Shown one piece after another: positions 6,638 to 14,703 of a DNA stretch of 18,601 nucleotides. The translations under genes were made by a program, and so were the position numbers. Under the pieces are notes generated by a model. That model saw only the letters and a list, made by a program, of their open reading frames with translations. It was not told the origin of the DNA and ran no database searches. Positions within the stretch are counted from its first letter, which is position 1. Each line of letters begins with the position of its first letter. The stretch is from WJMT01 sp964611275 (GTDB lineage Bacteria > Acidobacteriota > Aminicenantia > Aminicenantales > Aminicenantaceae): the NCBI GenBank assembly GCA_964611275.1, contig CAZSZS010000034.1:1-18601 (forward strand), in the 5' to 3' direction.

Positions 6638-8692
6638 TCAAAACATGTAGGCGAATTTGAGGAACAGTGTGTGCCCTTGAACCCCTCTCTCGCCGAACTC
6701 GCCGGTTCCTTTCTGGTAAGCGATTTGAACAGATCCAAAAGGGGGTTGAAAACGGTATACAAACAGGACCTGGACATTGCTTTTGTCGATCACGGTGTTG
6801 ATCTGGTAAAAAAGTTTTACGAACAAGTCATTGGTGAAATAATTTGTGGCCCTCAGAACATGAATCCAGGTGCTGTCGTTCTCTGGGTCAGGATCGAACA
6901 GAACGCGTTCTAATTCATAAGAGGCTGAAAAAGCTCGAGTCAGTTTAAAATTTACTTCTCCCTCGAGCATGTGAAAATCCCTGTCAAAGTTTTGTCCAAA
7001 GCTGTAGGTAAAAGCCGCATGCTGCCATTCTCTTGTATTGTATCCTAATCCAAGTTCGCTCTGGCGGTTTCTGAATTCTTTCTCATACAATTTGAACTCT
7101 TCATGGTGCTCCAGATTAAAGGAAAATTTGTTCTTTAAATCAAAATTCGCTTCCTGGTCGATCTTCCAGCTTCTCAGTGTCCCATCCAAGCCCCAATAGA
7201 TGTTGTAGTTGGAGCTATACTCAATGCGCTCAAATCCCAATTTTTTAGGGAAAAATGTCTTGGATAAGGCTGAATCCAGCTCTCTCCGGTTGTCATCCCG
7301 GACAAATCCCACTGTGTTGGCGTTATCTGCGAAGTTTCCTCCTAATTGGGTGTATCGAAGATGAATGTGAAATGTGGAGGTGTCGTAGCTGGGACGGAGA
7401 AAAAAAGCGATGTTGTCTGTGTTGTCATCTCCGTAACTTGCAGCCAGCTGGCCTGTGAACTTGAATCTATCTGAAAAGTACAAGGCTGCATCCACCCCTG
7501 TTGTTCCCCAATTTTTCCCATTTATCAATTTATTGGCTGCTGTGAATCCGATATTTGACGATTTCATCACATCCTTTTTCAAACGAAAGACCGTAAAATT
7601 AGCAGTGCTTTCCCCTGTCTCCTGGTTTTCTTTGGTTTGAGCAGTCAATCCCTGGAATTCGAAGCCCTTGACTTTTCCATAGACTTTGGCCCCTCCATAA
7701 ATATCTGAGACCCTTCGCGAATAAAACAAATTAATTCGCTGATCGTAAATCTCGCTTCCTTCCAAAAAAAAGTTCCTCTTCTCTGAGAGATAAGTTTCAA
7801 AACGTGTAAGGTTGATGACCTCCTGATCGGCTTCGACTGTGGCAAAATCAGGATTGACGGTGAGATTCCCGGAGACAGCTTGAGAAAAGGCATACCGGGC
7901 GTCCACCCCCGCCTGGGCCGTGGTCTTTTTCCCTTCTTCCGCTTTGGAAATAAAGTGAGGAATGACCTGTATCTTTTTAGCGGCTTTCTCAAGGTCCAGA
8001 CCAGTCAGTTCTCCGAACTGCGAAACCTTATAAGCGGATTCTAGAGGTCCTGTCCAGAAGCTGAACTCCAGTTTTCGGGGAATCCCGCGGCCCAAACTCA
8101 ATCCCCATGTTTTTCCTTCTCCGGGCTCATATTTGATGCTTCTCAGCTCCACAGCAAACTCAGCTGTCCAGCCAAAATCAGTTCTCTGCGCTGCGGATTT
8201 CCATATCCCGTCCCAGGTGGAATCAAAGGTCCGGCCGTTTTCTGTGATACGGCCGTCCCACTGTGTGCCTAAGGGATTGGTACACACAAAATAACAGCTT
8301 CTCCGGTCATGGAAAGTATCGATAAGAACATAAACAGAGTCGTCCGTGCGAAGGTCCATATCTCTCTTGGTCATCCGGCCCGCTATTTTTTTGGGTTCTG
8401 AGTCATAACACCAGAATCCAAAATAAATCGACCGGCCGTCGAACAGGACACTGACAGCGGTCTTCTCTGAAGCAGGGCTCCCTTTTCCAGGCTCAAGCTG
8501 GATAAAGTTCACTGCTTTTGAGGCTTCATTCCAGACAGCCTCGTCTAAGGAGCCGTCTATTTTTACGGGGCTGTCCGTCTTTTTCGCAGAGATCCGCTTG
8601 GTCTTCCATTGTGACTGAGCAGAAAGATGAGAGAACAGGAAGACAGTGAAGGAAAGGCAGAGCAGACATCTTAATAAATTTTTCATCGCCAT
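6638..8692 (-). CDS. DUF5916 outer-membrane barrel with N-terminal CBM9-like domain
   Basis: The 684-residue exported protein has a signal peptide at 1-25 (hydrophobic LLCLSFTVFLFSHLSA, then Gln). Residues about 40-230 fit a family 9 carbohydrate-binding-like domain (VKIDGSLDEAVWNEA, and later DGIWKSAAQRTDFGWTAEFA). The DUF5916 signature is at 278-312 (TVNPDFATVEADQEVINL, then ETYLSEKRNFFLEGSEIY). The rest is alternating beta-strand sequence ending in FLKFAYMF; a C-terminal aromatic is the usual recognition signal for outer-membrane barrels. The function of the family is not established; uptake or binding of an oligomeric ligand is a guess. A second ATG at 8686 gives a protein two residues shorter (MKNLL) and is equally possible. 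A promoter of its own is likely just upstream. Confidence 0.88.
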   Translation of the reverse strand: MAMKNLLRCLLCLSFTVFLFSHLSAQSQWKTKRISAKKTDSPVKIDGSLDEAVWNEASKAVNFIQLEPGKGSPASEKTAVSVLFDGRSIYFGFWCYDSEPKKIAGRMTKRDMDLRTDDSVYVLIDTFHDRRSCYFVCTNPLGTQWDGRITENGRTFDSTWDGIWKSAAQRTDFGWTAEFAVELRSIKYEPGEGKTWGLSLGRGIPRKLEFSFWTGPLESAYKVSQFGELTGLDLEKAAKKIQVIPHFISKAEEGKKTTAQAGVDARYAFSQAVSGNLTVNPDFATVEADQEVINLTRFETYLSEKRNFFLEGSEIYDQRINLFYSRRVSDIYGGAKVYGKVKGFEFQGLTAQTKENQETGESTANFTVFRLKKDVMKSSNIGFTAANKLINGKNWGTTGVDAALYFSDRFKFTGQLAASYGDDNTDNIAFFLRPSYDTSTFHIHLRYTQLGGNFADNANTVGFVRDDNRRELDSALSKTFFPKKLGFERIEYSSNYNIYWGLDGTLRSWKIDQEANFDLKNKFSFNLEHHEEFKLYEKEFRNRQSELGLGYNTREWQHAAFTYSFGQNFDRDFHMLEGEVNFKLTRAFSASYELERVLFDPDPENDSTWIHVLRATNYFTNDLFVKLFYQINTVIDKSNVQVLFVYRFQPPFGSVQIAYQKGTGEFGERGVQGHTLFLKFAYMF

Positions 8693-8722
8693 TTTTTTAT
8701 GAATAATCCAGGCTAGCTGCCT

Positions 8723-8731
8723 AGTATATCA
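8723..8731 (-). promoter_or_regulatory. Extended -10 promoter candidate for the DUF5916 gene
   Basis: Read on the - strand, this is TGATATACT, an extended -10 (TG-N-TATACT), in the 61-base gap between ubiE and the DUF5916 gene. Initiation near 8716 would give a 25-30 base leader. The -35 position (AGGAAT) is poor, as is common with extended -10 promoters. A short inverted repeat AGGC/GCCT lies around the expected start site. Confidence 0.35.
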
Positions 8732-8753
8732 CAAGAATAATGGAAATTCCTTT

Positions 8754-9491
8754 CTATTTTCGCGCAGTGTGGATGGCAGCCACGCCTAAAAAAAGCAGGC
8801 GGTGGCGGGCAAAGGAAAAACCGGCCCTGCGGCAGAGAGCAGAAAATCCCTGGGCATCATAAAACCGGGGCATGGTGTAGGAGAGGTAATTATACCCGCC
8901 TCTGGACCCTGATATAAGGAAACCCAGCGGTTTGACCACCGAACGGATATAAAGATGATACAGCGTTTTGATGATGGGCAGAGGGGGCTGGCTGGTCTCC
9001 AGATTCAGGAACGTGCCGCCCGGTTTGAGGATGCGGAGGAATTCCTGCAGATAGGATAACATAGCTTGCGGACTGGGATTGAGATTCCGTGTGGAAAAAG
9101 AGATGGTGATGAGATCAAAAGTGCGGTCCGGAAACGGAAGTCTTCCGGCATTCGCAAGGGTGAATGCGACTGTGCGGAGATGTGTCTTGTTTTTGGCCCT
9201 GGAAATCATGGACGGGCTTCCGTCCGCCGCATAGATCGAGGCTTTAGGCGCTGTTTTTCTCTCCATGCGGACAGCCAGATTCCGGGCCATCTCCCCTGTT
9301 CCAGTGCACACATCCAGTATGCGGAAGGGAGGGGATGTGATGGCCGCATATTTCCCGCCTGATCTGATTTTTGCGGCTAGATGGGCCGTGCGCTTCCTCC
9401 ACAGAATATCCATGCCAAAGGTAAGCACATGGTTAACAAGCTCATAGGTGGGAGCTACTTCCTGGTAGATCTTGCGGACGCCTTTTTTCAA
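8754..9491 (-). CDS. ubiE: Demethylmenaquinone/ubiquinone C-methyltransferase UbiE/MenG
   Basis: The 245-residue enzyme transfers a methyl group from SAM to the quinone ring, the last step of menaquinone (or a late step of ubiquinone) synthesis, at the inner face of the membrane. Family signatures are in order: YQEVAPTYELVNHVLTFG (9-26), motif I ILDVCTGTGEMA (58-69), SFSTRN (131-136; the family has SFGxRN), LETSQP (164-169) and GGYNYLSYTMPRF (198-210). The start is TTG 9491, which follows the in-frame stop of the VWA gene by 15 bases; only a weak AAGAAG-like site precedes it, so translational coupling is plausible. SFST instead of SFGI/SFGL and LETS instead of LEFS are mild deviations. No other quinone genes are in the window. 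Confidence 0.88.
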   Translation of the reverse strand: MKKGVRKIYQEVAPTYELVNHVLTFGMDILWRKRTAHLAAKIRSGGKYAAITSPPFRILDVCTGTGEMARNLAVRMERKTAPKASIYAADGSPSMISRAKNKTHLRTVAFTLANAGRLPFPDRTFDLITISFSTRNLNPSPQAMLSYLQEFLRILKPGGTFLNLETSQPPLPIIKTLYHLYIRSVVKPLGFLISGSRGGYNYLSYTMPRFYDAQGFSALCRRAGFSFARHRLLFLGVAAIHTARK

Positions 9492-9506
9492 AGGAAAACT
9501 ATCTTC

Positions 9507-11366
9507 TTATTTATCATTGATATTGTCAAAATAAATCCTGTTGCAGAGGCTGTAGACCAGATGACCATTATTGGCTATGGCGATTCCGGTGCCCTGGTCT
9601 GTTTCTATGATCCTTTGTTCAAGCTTCTTCTCCCAGATGAGTCTTCCGTTCTGGTCAAAGACCTGCGGTCCCCACACAGAGTTGACAGCAAAATATTTCC
9701 CGTCCGGGGATACGGAGACACCGTCTCTGTATTCATTCGAAGGAGATTTAACGGCCCAGAGCTTCTCTCCTTCCCCGTTAAAGACAAAAACATCTTCTTC
9801 GGGAGGGTCATCAACATTTTTATCGGTCCTTATGATGAATTTTGTCCCGTCACCGGTGATGGCGATCCTCTGAAATCTCAAATTCGCTTCATCCCACATC
9901 TTTCTAAAAAGTTCGGTCCCGTTTTTGTCAACAGCAAAAAGATTGTAATCCTGTGTGAACAGCGAAATCCCTGTATTGGAGACAGCTGTAGGTCCCGGCT
10001 CATCAAATTCGGCTTTGTAGAATCCTTTCTCCCAAAGCACGGCTGCGTTTTCTCTGTCCAGGAGCATGAAATAAAAATTAAATCGATCATCCCTGACTCG
10101 CGCGCAGTACAGAACATAGCTGCCGTTTGGAGACATCCCGACCGGCCTCCATTCCCAATCTTTATGAAAATCCCCGGATGCGTTTTTGCAGTACTCATCA
10201 TCCGGAAGGTCTTGTACCTTATCCCCTTCCATTTTTTTGGCATATCCGTTCCACCCGTATCCTGCTTTGACGTGGATCAGCGCTTCGTTGATGATGTTCA
10301 CCTGGTTGACATCTGAAAAATCCCAGTGTATGGCCAGGCGTTCGCCTTTGAAATTCAGAAAGGTGACGGGCTCCCCGACTCCGATGTATTGTCCGTCTTC
10401 TGTGATGGAAAGATACTGGACGAAATTGTCTTTTCTGTCTGTAAAAAGATAGGTCGGGTATTTCCTTTTGGGGGCCCTGTAGGCTAATGTTCCTGCGTCT
10501 TTCCTCCGGAATCGAACTGTAAACTCTCTTTCTGTTCCATCGCATACGCCGTTTTTTGTTACGTAGAAGAACCGGCACAGGGAGTGCACATAGGTTATGA
10601 TGTCTTCATATACCCGGCTTACGTCCTGAACCTCACTGACATAATAGGCTTCCCCTTTGGAGAGCTCCGCAATGGCGTCCAGTGTCTCTTTTTCAGCCCC
10701 TTCACCCAGGCCTATGCAGAACACAGGGACGTGAGAGAGGGACAGACGCTCTTTCAGGTCATCAAAAGCGGCCTGGCTTCCCGGGCCGTCTCCTTTGGCA
10801 TTCTCATCCTTTCCGTCCGTTAATACCACTACAGCCCGCATCCCTTCCATATTTCTGACGTTGTCTATCCCTTTGAGTATGGAATCGTAAAGCGCGGTGC
10901 CGCCATTGGCCCGGACACTGGGGAGAGACTCTCTCAGCTCATCCTGATTGTCCGTAAAATTGTTTATGACCCTGACTGTGGAGTCAAAATCGATCAACTG
11001 AATGCGGTCATATTCATCCATCTGGCTGATAAGATTTTCCACGGCAGTGATAACAGTTGTCATGTCATTTTTCATGCTGCCGCTTGAGTCAATGATAATG
11101 CTCAATTTTGCGGGTACATGGTGGTCTTCGTCGTTTCCCCATACTTTTTCTTCCCGGCCGGCTTCAAAAACTTTGACATCATCGATAAAAGCCATGCCTG
11201 CGTATTCCCCGCTTGATGTATGTGATGTGTAGTAAAAATAGACAAGCGGAAAATCTTTGGCATCAGCCCTCTCGAGTTTAATGGTTGAAATTTCCTGAGA
11301 AGAGGCGGCCAAAGATATGAAGGCTATGGAAAAAATTGTGAGTGCAAAAACTGTAATTCTTTTCAT
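9507..11366 (-). CDS. Secreted von Willebrand A-domain protein with C-terminal repeat (propeller-like) region
   Basis: The 619-residue protein has a signal peptide at 1-23 (ITVFALTIFSIAFISLAAS). A beta-rich stretch around 28-70 precedes a VWA domain (about 87-270) with a complete metal site: Asp93-x-Ser95-x-Ser97 (DSSGS), Thr157 in GGTALYD and Asp184 in LTDGKD. The C-terminal half (about 300-615) contains repeated blades with elements such as MSPNGSYVLY, SVSPDGKYFAV and VFDQNGRLIWEKK, suggesting a PQQ/WD40-like propeller. It probably binds protein or surface ligands through Mg2+ in the periplasm or at the cell surface; no ligand is evident. GGGAG sits seven bases before the ATG. It lies just upstream of ubiE on the same strand. 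Confidence 0.88.
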   Translation of the reverse strand: MKRITVFALTIFSIAFISLAASSQEISTIKLERADAKDFPLVYFYYTSHTSSGEYAGMAFIDDVKVFEAGREEKVWGNDEDHHVPAKLSIIIDSSGSMKNDMTTVITAVENLISQMDEYDRIQLIDFDSTVRVINNFTDNQDELRESLPSVRANGGTALYDSILKGIDNVRNMEGMRAVVVLTDGKDENAKGDGPGSQAAFDDLKERLSLSHVPVFCIGLGEGAEKETLDAIAELSKGEAYYVSEVQDVSRVYEDIITYVHSLCRFFYVTKNGVCDGTEREFTVRFRRKDAGTLAYRAPKRKYPTYLFTDRKDNFVQYLSITEDGQYIGVGEPVTFLNFKGERLAIHWDFSDVNQVNIINEALIHVKAGYGWNGYAKKMEGDKVQDLPDDEYCKNASGDFHKDWEWRPVGMSPNGSYVLYCARVRDDRFNFYFMLLDRENAAVLWEKGFYKAEFDEPGPTAVSNTGISLFTQDYNLFAVDKNGTELFRKMWDEANLRFQRIAITGDGTKFIIRTDKNVDDPPEEDVFVFNGEGEKLWAVKSPSNEYRDGVSVSPDGKYFAVNSVWGPQVFDQNGRLIWEKKLEQRIIETDQGTGIAIANNGHLVYSLCNRIYFDNINDK

Positions 11367-11457
11367 ATTCTGACTCCCATTCCTTTTTTAAAAATGATAC
11401 CATTTTTTTGGGGATATGAAAAATTTTTTCTCATTTAATCAGGTTTTTTGCCCCTTA

Positions 11458-11463
11458 ATTATA
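11458..11463 (-). promoter_or_regulatory. Weak promoter candidate for the VWA gene
   Basis: A perfect TATAAT on the - strand lies about 92 bases upstream of the VWA start and downstream of the terminator of the sigma cluster. The expected -35 (11481-11486, ATAACT) is poor. The gap 11367-11515 is very AT-rich, so a chance match is quite possible; some promoter is expected here because the terminator isolates the VWA gene. Confidence 0.22.
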
Positions 11464-11515
11464 CTAACTTGTTTATAATGAGTTATTTGCTGCGTTGCGA
11501 TCCCAATAAAAGGCT

Positions 11516-11554
11516 AAAAAAAAGGGCAGCTTTTTGAAAAAAGCCGCCCTTTTT
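11516..11554 (-). terminator. Strong intrinsic terminator of the ECF sigma cluster
   Basis: The stem is AAAAAGGGC (11519-11527) with GCCCTTTTT (11546-11554), then an A/C mismatch, then GCTTTT (11529-11534) with AAAAGC (11539-11544) around a TGAA loop. Read on the - strand, the GC-rich stem is followed by eight T residues, about 40 bases after the last gene of the cluster. The + strand reading also has a T-run, so it may work in both directions. Confidence 0.85.
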
Positions 11555-11593
11555 CAATTAAAGCAAATAAAGCAGAGTCTACACTATTCGAAC

Positions 11594-11974
11594 CTATTCG
11601 AACCAGACTTTGATGAGCTCGCCGTCTTCGCAGATCTCGATGATGGCCATAGGGCCTGCTTTTTTGAGTTCTCTGAAGATCTCCCTTATGTCCACATCAT
11701 ATTCGTCTCTGTCTATCCTGAAGTGGTCATGGTCTGCTTCCAGAATCAGCTCAATGAGGGATACGGGCAGTGTGATCTTTATTTTGTCCTGTTTGGTCCT
11801 GGTGTCTGTGATAAGAACCTTGAACCACTTGACTTCCTGGTCCGGGGCGATATTCGGGTTCTTTTTTACGGCTTTCTTAATGGCCTGAAGGTCACTATCG
11901 TTGGCCATGAGCATGTTAGCCGGTGCCAGACTTAAGGCAAACGCCAGTAAAACGAAAATTGTTATTTTTTTCAT
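11594..11974 (-). CDS. Small exported protein with the shared W-hydrophobic-E C-terminal domain
   Basis: The 126-residue protein starts with a signal peptide (KKITIFVLLAFALSLAPA, cleavage probably after LMA). Its only domain, the last ~78 residues, starts WFKVLITDTRTKQDKIKITL, contains PVSLIELIL and an acidic stretch (HDHFRIDRDEYDVD), and ends GELIKVWFE. The same layout ends the two neighbouring exported proteins. The pattern resembles, from memory, the conserved C-terminal part of Bacillus YvlB-like (SHOCT-like) proteins. AAGGAGG at 11981-11987 is six bases before ATG 11974 but only three before ATG 11977, so 11974 is preferred. It is the last gene of the ECF sigma cluster, 17 bases after the TPR protein gene. 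The function is unknown; a periplasmic role in the sigma response is inferred. Confidence 0.75.
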   Translation of the reverse strand: MKKITIFVLLAFALSLAPANMLMANDSDLQAIKKAVKKNPNIAPDQEVKWFKVLITDTRTKQDKIKITLPVSLIELILEADHDHFRIDRDEYDVDIREIFRELKKAGPMAIIEICEDGELIKVWFE

Positions 11975-11991
11975 CATATACCTCCTTGATG

Positions 11992-12834
11992 TTATTCAAT
12001 CCAAATCTTTATTACGCTGTCTTCACCTCTTATCTCAAGGATATTTCCTTTGATTTTGGTGAGCTTTTTCAAGATTTCATCCAAATTATACCCCTCTTCT
12101 CTCATTTCCTTTCTATCTTCTTCCGGAATCGAGCTGAGGGCCAGGTCAGCCAGAGCCCAGGGGATGTTCAGAGAGAAACTGGCCTCTGTCTCTCCCAGGT
12201 CATAAATTCTTATGCAGAGCATCCTGGGTTGGCTCTCGTATTCACGGTCCTGGATGTTTCCCAGAGCATCCGGATCGATCCTCAGAACAGCCAGTTTGGC
12301 GCGTTCGCGCAGTTCGATGTCCTCCTCATGCTCGAGAATATCTTCAAGTACGGGAAGCCCTCTTCTGGCTGTCTTCTTGTCCGATATATAACTCAATTTA
12401 AAAGCCGCATAATACCTTATGGCTGTATCTCTGCTGCGGAGCGCCTGCTCTATTTCATCGAGGTATGAGGTCCTGCCCTGTTCGAAGAGATCGCAGGCGA
12501 GTTCAATGATCTTCATCTCCGATTCCTGTATCAAATTCTTATCCGCATCTTTACGGCCTTTGTACTGTTTATACACCTCTATGGCCTTTCTCTCTTCGCC
12601 TTTCTGTTCGGACAGGCATTTGCCCTTGTAAAAAAGCGCCTGTGAATAAAGAGAGCTTTCCGGGTAGCGTACAAGGAGGTCGTCCAGTTTCTGCTGCGCC
12701 TGTTCCCACTTTTTATCAAAAATCAGGACTTTTGCTTTCTGGAACAACTCCTTCTCCGATTGGGGCTGAGCATATGCCTGAAGAAAAGAAAACGCCATAA
12801 CCAGTAGAGCTAGTGCTATTTTTGTTTTTCTCAC
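11992..12834 (-). CDS. Exported TPR/HEAT-like protein with the shared C-terminal domain
   Basis: The 280-residue protein has a signal peptide at 1-22 (IALALLVMAFSFLQAYA, then Gln). Helical TPR-type repeats follow at about 25-115 (LFQKAKVLIFDKKWEQAQQK, FYKGKCLSEQKGEERKAIEV), similar to the tol-pal/YbgF style of periplasmic TPR proteins, then HEAT-like helices at about 120-190 (LRSRDTAIRYYAAFKLSYI). Residues 204-280 are the shared domain: MLCIRIYDLGE, NIPWALADLAL with Pro225, and the end DSVIKIWIE. It starts at GTG 12834, one base after the anti-sigma stop, with GAGGT five bases upstream, so it is made with the anti-sigma factor. It probably is a periplasmic scaffold or sensor; no enzyme motif is present. 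Confidence 0.82.
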   Translation of the reverse strand: MRKTKIALALLVMAFSFLQAYAQPQSEKELFQKAKVLIFDKKWEQAQQKLDDLLVRYPESSLYSQALFYKGKCLSEQKGEERKAIEVYKQYKGRKDADKNLIQESEMKIIELACDLFEQGRTSYLDEIEQALRSRDTAIRYYAAFKLSYISDKKTARRGLPVLEDILEHEEDIELRERAKLAVLRIDPDALGNIQDREYESQPRMLCIRIYDLGETEASFSLNIPWALADLALSSIPEEDRKEMREEGYNLDEILKKLTKIKGNILEIRGEDSVIKIWIE

Positions 12835-12835
12835 T

Positions 12836-13657
12836 TTAGACCTCGCTTTGTTGTAATTCTTTTTTGATGAGATTTATCTTTAATATGATCTGCCTTTGTT
12901 CGATAAGCTCACGGATCCGGTCACGCTCGGCATCTGATAGTTCCCCGCTCATTGCAGTAAGCTCCAAAAGAAGAATTTCTATCTGGTCACAGAGGGCTTT
13001 GGCTTTGGCCATGTGGTATTTATCCAGCTGATCGTTCATGTATTTTTTCTTGGAGAGAAGCTCGCTTGTCTTTGCCTCCATAAAATCGCTTCCCCAGTGC
13101 TGGGCGGTTCCTTCAGGGGAGGACTGCACAAAATCAAGCAGCAAATACTGGCTCTGTTCCAGATAATCCAGGGTTTCGCGCCGCGCCATCTCCACGTCCA
13201 TGGTTTCGATAAAATCGCTTGAGACCATAAATGGAGAAGGAGATGTTTCCTCAGGAGCTGCTCCCGGACGGAGGAAAATAAAAGTCAGGGCACCCCCTAT
13301 GATGATCCCGGCTAGAAGCGCGGCATAGACCGGAGCCCATTTGGGTGTGAAAAGGAAGTTGAGAAAGTGTTTAAACGTTTTTTTCTCGTGAGCCTGGCGG
13401 TTGTGGTTGTGTTTCTTGGAAAAAGCACGTTCTGCGATCTGGGAAGGAAGCGCATCCCAATCCACAGATCCCACAGCTTTATCTATATCTTCTTTCAACG
13501 AATCCGCGTACAAAAGAACCTCTCTCAATTTCTCATACTCGCGCCGGCATTCGGTGCAGGATTCAAGGTGAGCTTTTATTTCCCGGTTCGTCTTCTCATC
13601 GGTTTCGTTATATATGTATGCCACCATATCGTTTTTTATTTTGTTGCAGTCTTTCAT
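12836..13657 (-). CDS. Zinc-finger membrane anti-sigma factor
   Basis: The 273-residue protein has the zf-HC2 (ZAS) pattern His30-x3-Cys34-x2-Cys37 (HLESCTEC) with an additional Cys4, then a linker, one transmembrane helix at about 108-129 (PVYAALLAGIIIGGALTFIF) and a ~140-residue outer part predicted to be long charged helices, ending in probable coiled coil (AERDRIRELIEQRQIILKIN). The cytoplasmic finger would bind and silence the ECF sigma factor; the outer part would sense the envelope state. The start ATG at 13657 overlaps the sigma stop as ATGA and has GGGAGG six bases upstream. This overlap is the usual arrangement for a sigma/anti-sigma pair. How the signal releases the sigma factor is not visible: no protease gene is nearby. 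Confidence 0.9.
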   Translation of the reverse strand: MKDCNKIKNDMVAYIYNETDEKTNREIKAHLESCTECRREYEKLREVLLYADSLKEDIDKAVGSVDWDALPSQIAERAFSKKHNHNRQAHEKKTFKHFLNFLFTPKWAPVYAALLAGIIIGGALTFIFLRPGAAPEETSPSPFMVSSDFIETMDVEMARRETLDYLEQSQYLLLDFVQSSPEGTAQHWGSDFMEAKTSELLSKKKYMNDQLDKYHMAKAKALCDQIEILLLELTAMSGELSDAERDRIRELIEQRQIILKINLIKKELQQSEV

Positions 13658-14241
13658 AACTGCCTCCCTAAATATGGGTTCATTAGATTTCTTAAATTAT
13701 TGACCGCTTTAAAATGAAGCGATTTGGCTGTCCCCACAGCAACGCCAAGGGTTTCGGCGATCTCCGTGTATTTGAGCTCGTTGTAGTGTTTCATCACAAA
13801 TATCATGCGCTGTCTTTCGGGAAGTTCTTTCAGACATTTGGAAATGATTCTCTTCATGTCTGTACCTGAGTTTGCCTCCGTGCCTGTCTCCTCCGTGAGC
13901 TGGATGCTGTCCATTTCAGTGCTGCCCAGGGCTTTATTGTCGTGTTTATTGTGGTTTTTTCTGTAGCGGTCTATGCAAAGATTTTTGGCGATCTGGAGGA
14001 CCCAGCTTTTAAAGCTCTTGTCTTTTTCGTAATGCTGGATTTTCTTATAAAGCCTCAGAAAAGTATCCTGGACAATATCCAGAGCATCTTCTCTGTTCCG
14101 GAAAAAGGAGTAGGCAAGCTGAAAAACATTTTTCTGAAACAGGCTGGTTATCGTCATGAAAGCCTCCTGGTCTCCTTGTTTTGCCCTTTCAGCAAGAACA
14201 GTGATGTTATCTGCCTCTGCTGAAACCGCTTGACTCTGCAT
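13654..14241 (-). CDS. ECF-type RNA polymerase sigma factor
   Basis: The 195-residue protein has the two-domain ECF layout. Region 2 (about 20-95) contains DALDIVQDTFLRLYK and SFKSWVLQIAKNLCIDRYR. An acidic Ser/Thr/Glu-rich linker spans 105-128. Region 4 (130-188) contains LPERQRMIFVMKHY and the helix-turn-helix YTEIAETLGVAVGTAKSLHF. It redirects RNA polymerase to stress promoters, probably including the one at 14736-14761 that precedes its own cluster. The ribosome site at ATG 14241 is weak, and 57 bases separate it from the upstream lipoprotein gene. Classification into a numbered ECF group needs a profile search. Confidence 0.95.
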   Translation of the reverse strand: MQSQAVSAEADNITVLAERAKQGDQEAFMTITSLFQKNVFQLAYSFFRNREDALDIVQDTFLRLYKKIQHYEKDKSFKSWVLQIAKNLCIDRYRKNHNKHDNKALGSTEMDSIQLTEETGTEANSGTDMKRIISKCLKELPERQRMIFVMKHYNELKYTEIAETLGVAVGTAKSLHFKAVNNLRNLMNPYLGRQL

Positions 14242-14298
14242 TTGCTTTTCGCTTAAAAAAAATAAACGATCCTTTTGATCCTTTAAATAGGAAGAGAC

Positions 14299-14703
14299 CT
14301 ATTCTATCCAGATCAGGATCATACTATCCTCGCTGTCTGCTTCCATAAGCATCCCCGGACCTATATCCCTTAGATTATCGATATCCTCAAATTTGAAATC
14401 GCAGTCTGTATCAATATCATAAGTATCGCAGTAATCCATACCCGCGTCAATAAGCCATAAAGGGGCCTCGACTCTTATAAGCTGCCGTTCTGACTTCTCA
14501 TAAACCAAAACATTGATCGTGGAAACAGGCCCTCTTCTGTTAGGGTACTGTCGGTGGAGTCTGTTGATTTGGCGGTGAGCCTCATTGAAATACTTGTCCG
14601 GATTCCTCACGTTGTTTTTCACTTCAACACAAAAGCATCCGCTCAGCAAAAGGATAAGAGGAAGCATCCCGCTTATCGCTATCCATTTCTTTGGTGTTTT
14701 CAT
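14299..14703 (-). CDS. Small lipoprotein with the shared W-hydrophobic-E C-terminal domain
   Basis: The 134-residue protein has a lipoprotein signal peptide (MKTPKKWIAISGMLPLILLL, then lipobox LSGC with Cys23), so it is membrane-anchored. After about 37 residues the shared domain begins (TINVLVYEKSERQLIRVEA), then PLWLIDAGMDYC, an Asp-rich stretch and the end DSMILIWIE. Start choice: the frame opens at ATG 14724, with further ATGs at 14715, 14709 and 14703. The ECF promoter predicts transcription starting near 14729, which would leave almost no leader for 14724. ATG 14703 has GGAG six bases upstream and gives a textbook signal peptide. It is the first gene of the ECF sigma cluster. Several Cys residues in the mature part could form disulfides. 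The function is unknown. Confidence 0.78.
   Translation of the reverse strand: MKTPKKWIAISGMLPLILLLSGCFCVEVKNNVRNPDKYFNEAHRQINRLHRQYPNRRGPVSTINVLVYEKSERQLIRVEAPLWLIDAGMDYCDTYDIDTDCDFKFEDIDNLRDIGPGMLMEADSEDSMILIWIE

Noticed and set aside
9381..10316. Long + strand open frame (311 codons) opposite ubiE and the VWA gene
   Set aside because: It is antisense to two well-supported genes, has no ribosome site, and its translation shows no family motif.
11390..11407. AT-only hairpin AAAAATG/CATTTTT with loop ATAC, followed by T residues on the + strand
   Set aside because: The stem has one G-C pair and no + strand gene precedes it; it is in the leader of the VWA gene and is likely chance in an AT-rich gap.
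14242..14298. GGATC-AAAA-GGATC repeat and a T-rich run between the lipoprotein and sigma genes, considered as a terminator or second promoter
   Set aside because: The repeat is direct, with only a 4-base GATC self-complement; no convincing stem or -35/-10 pair.
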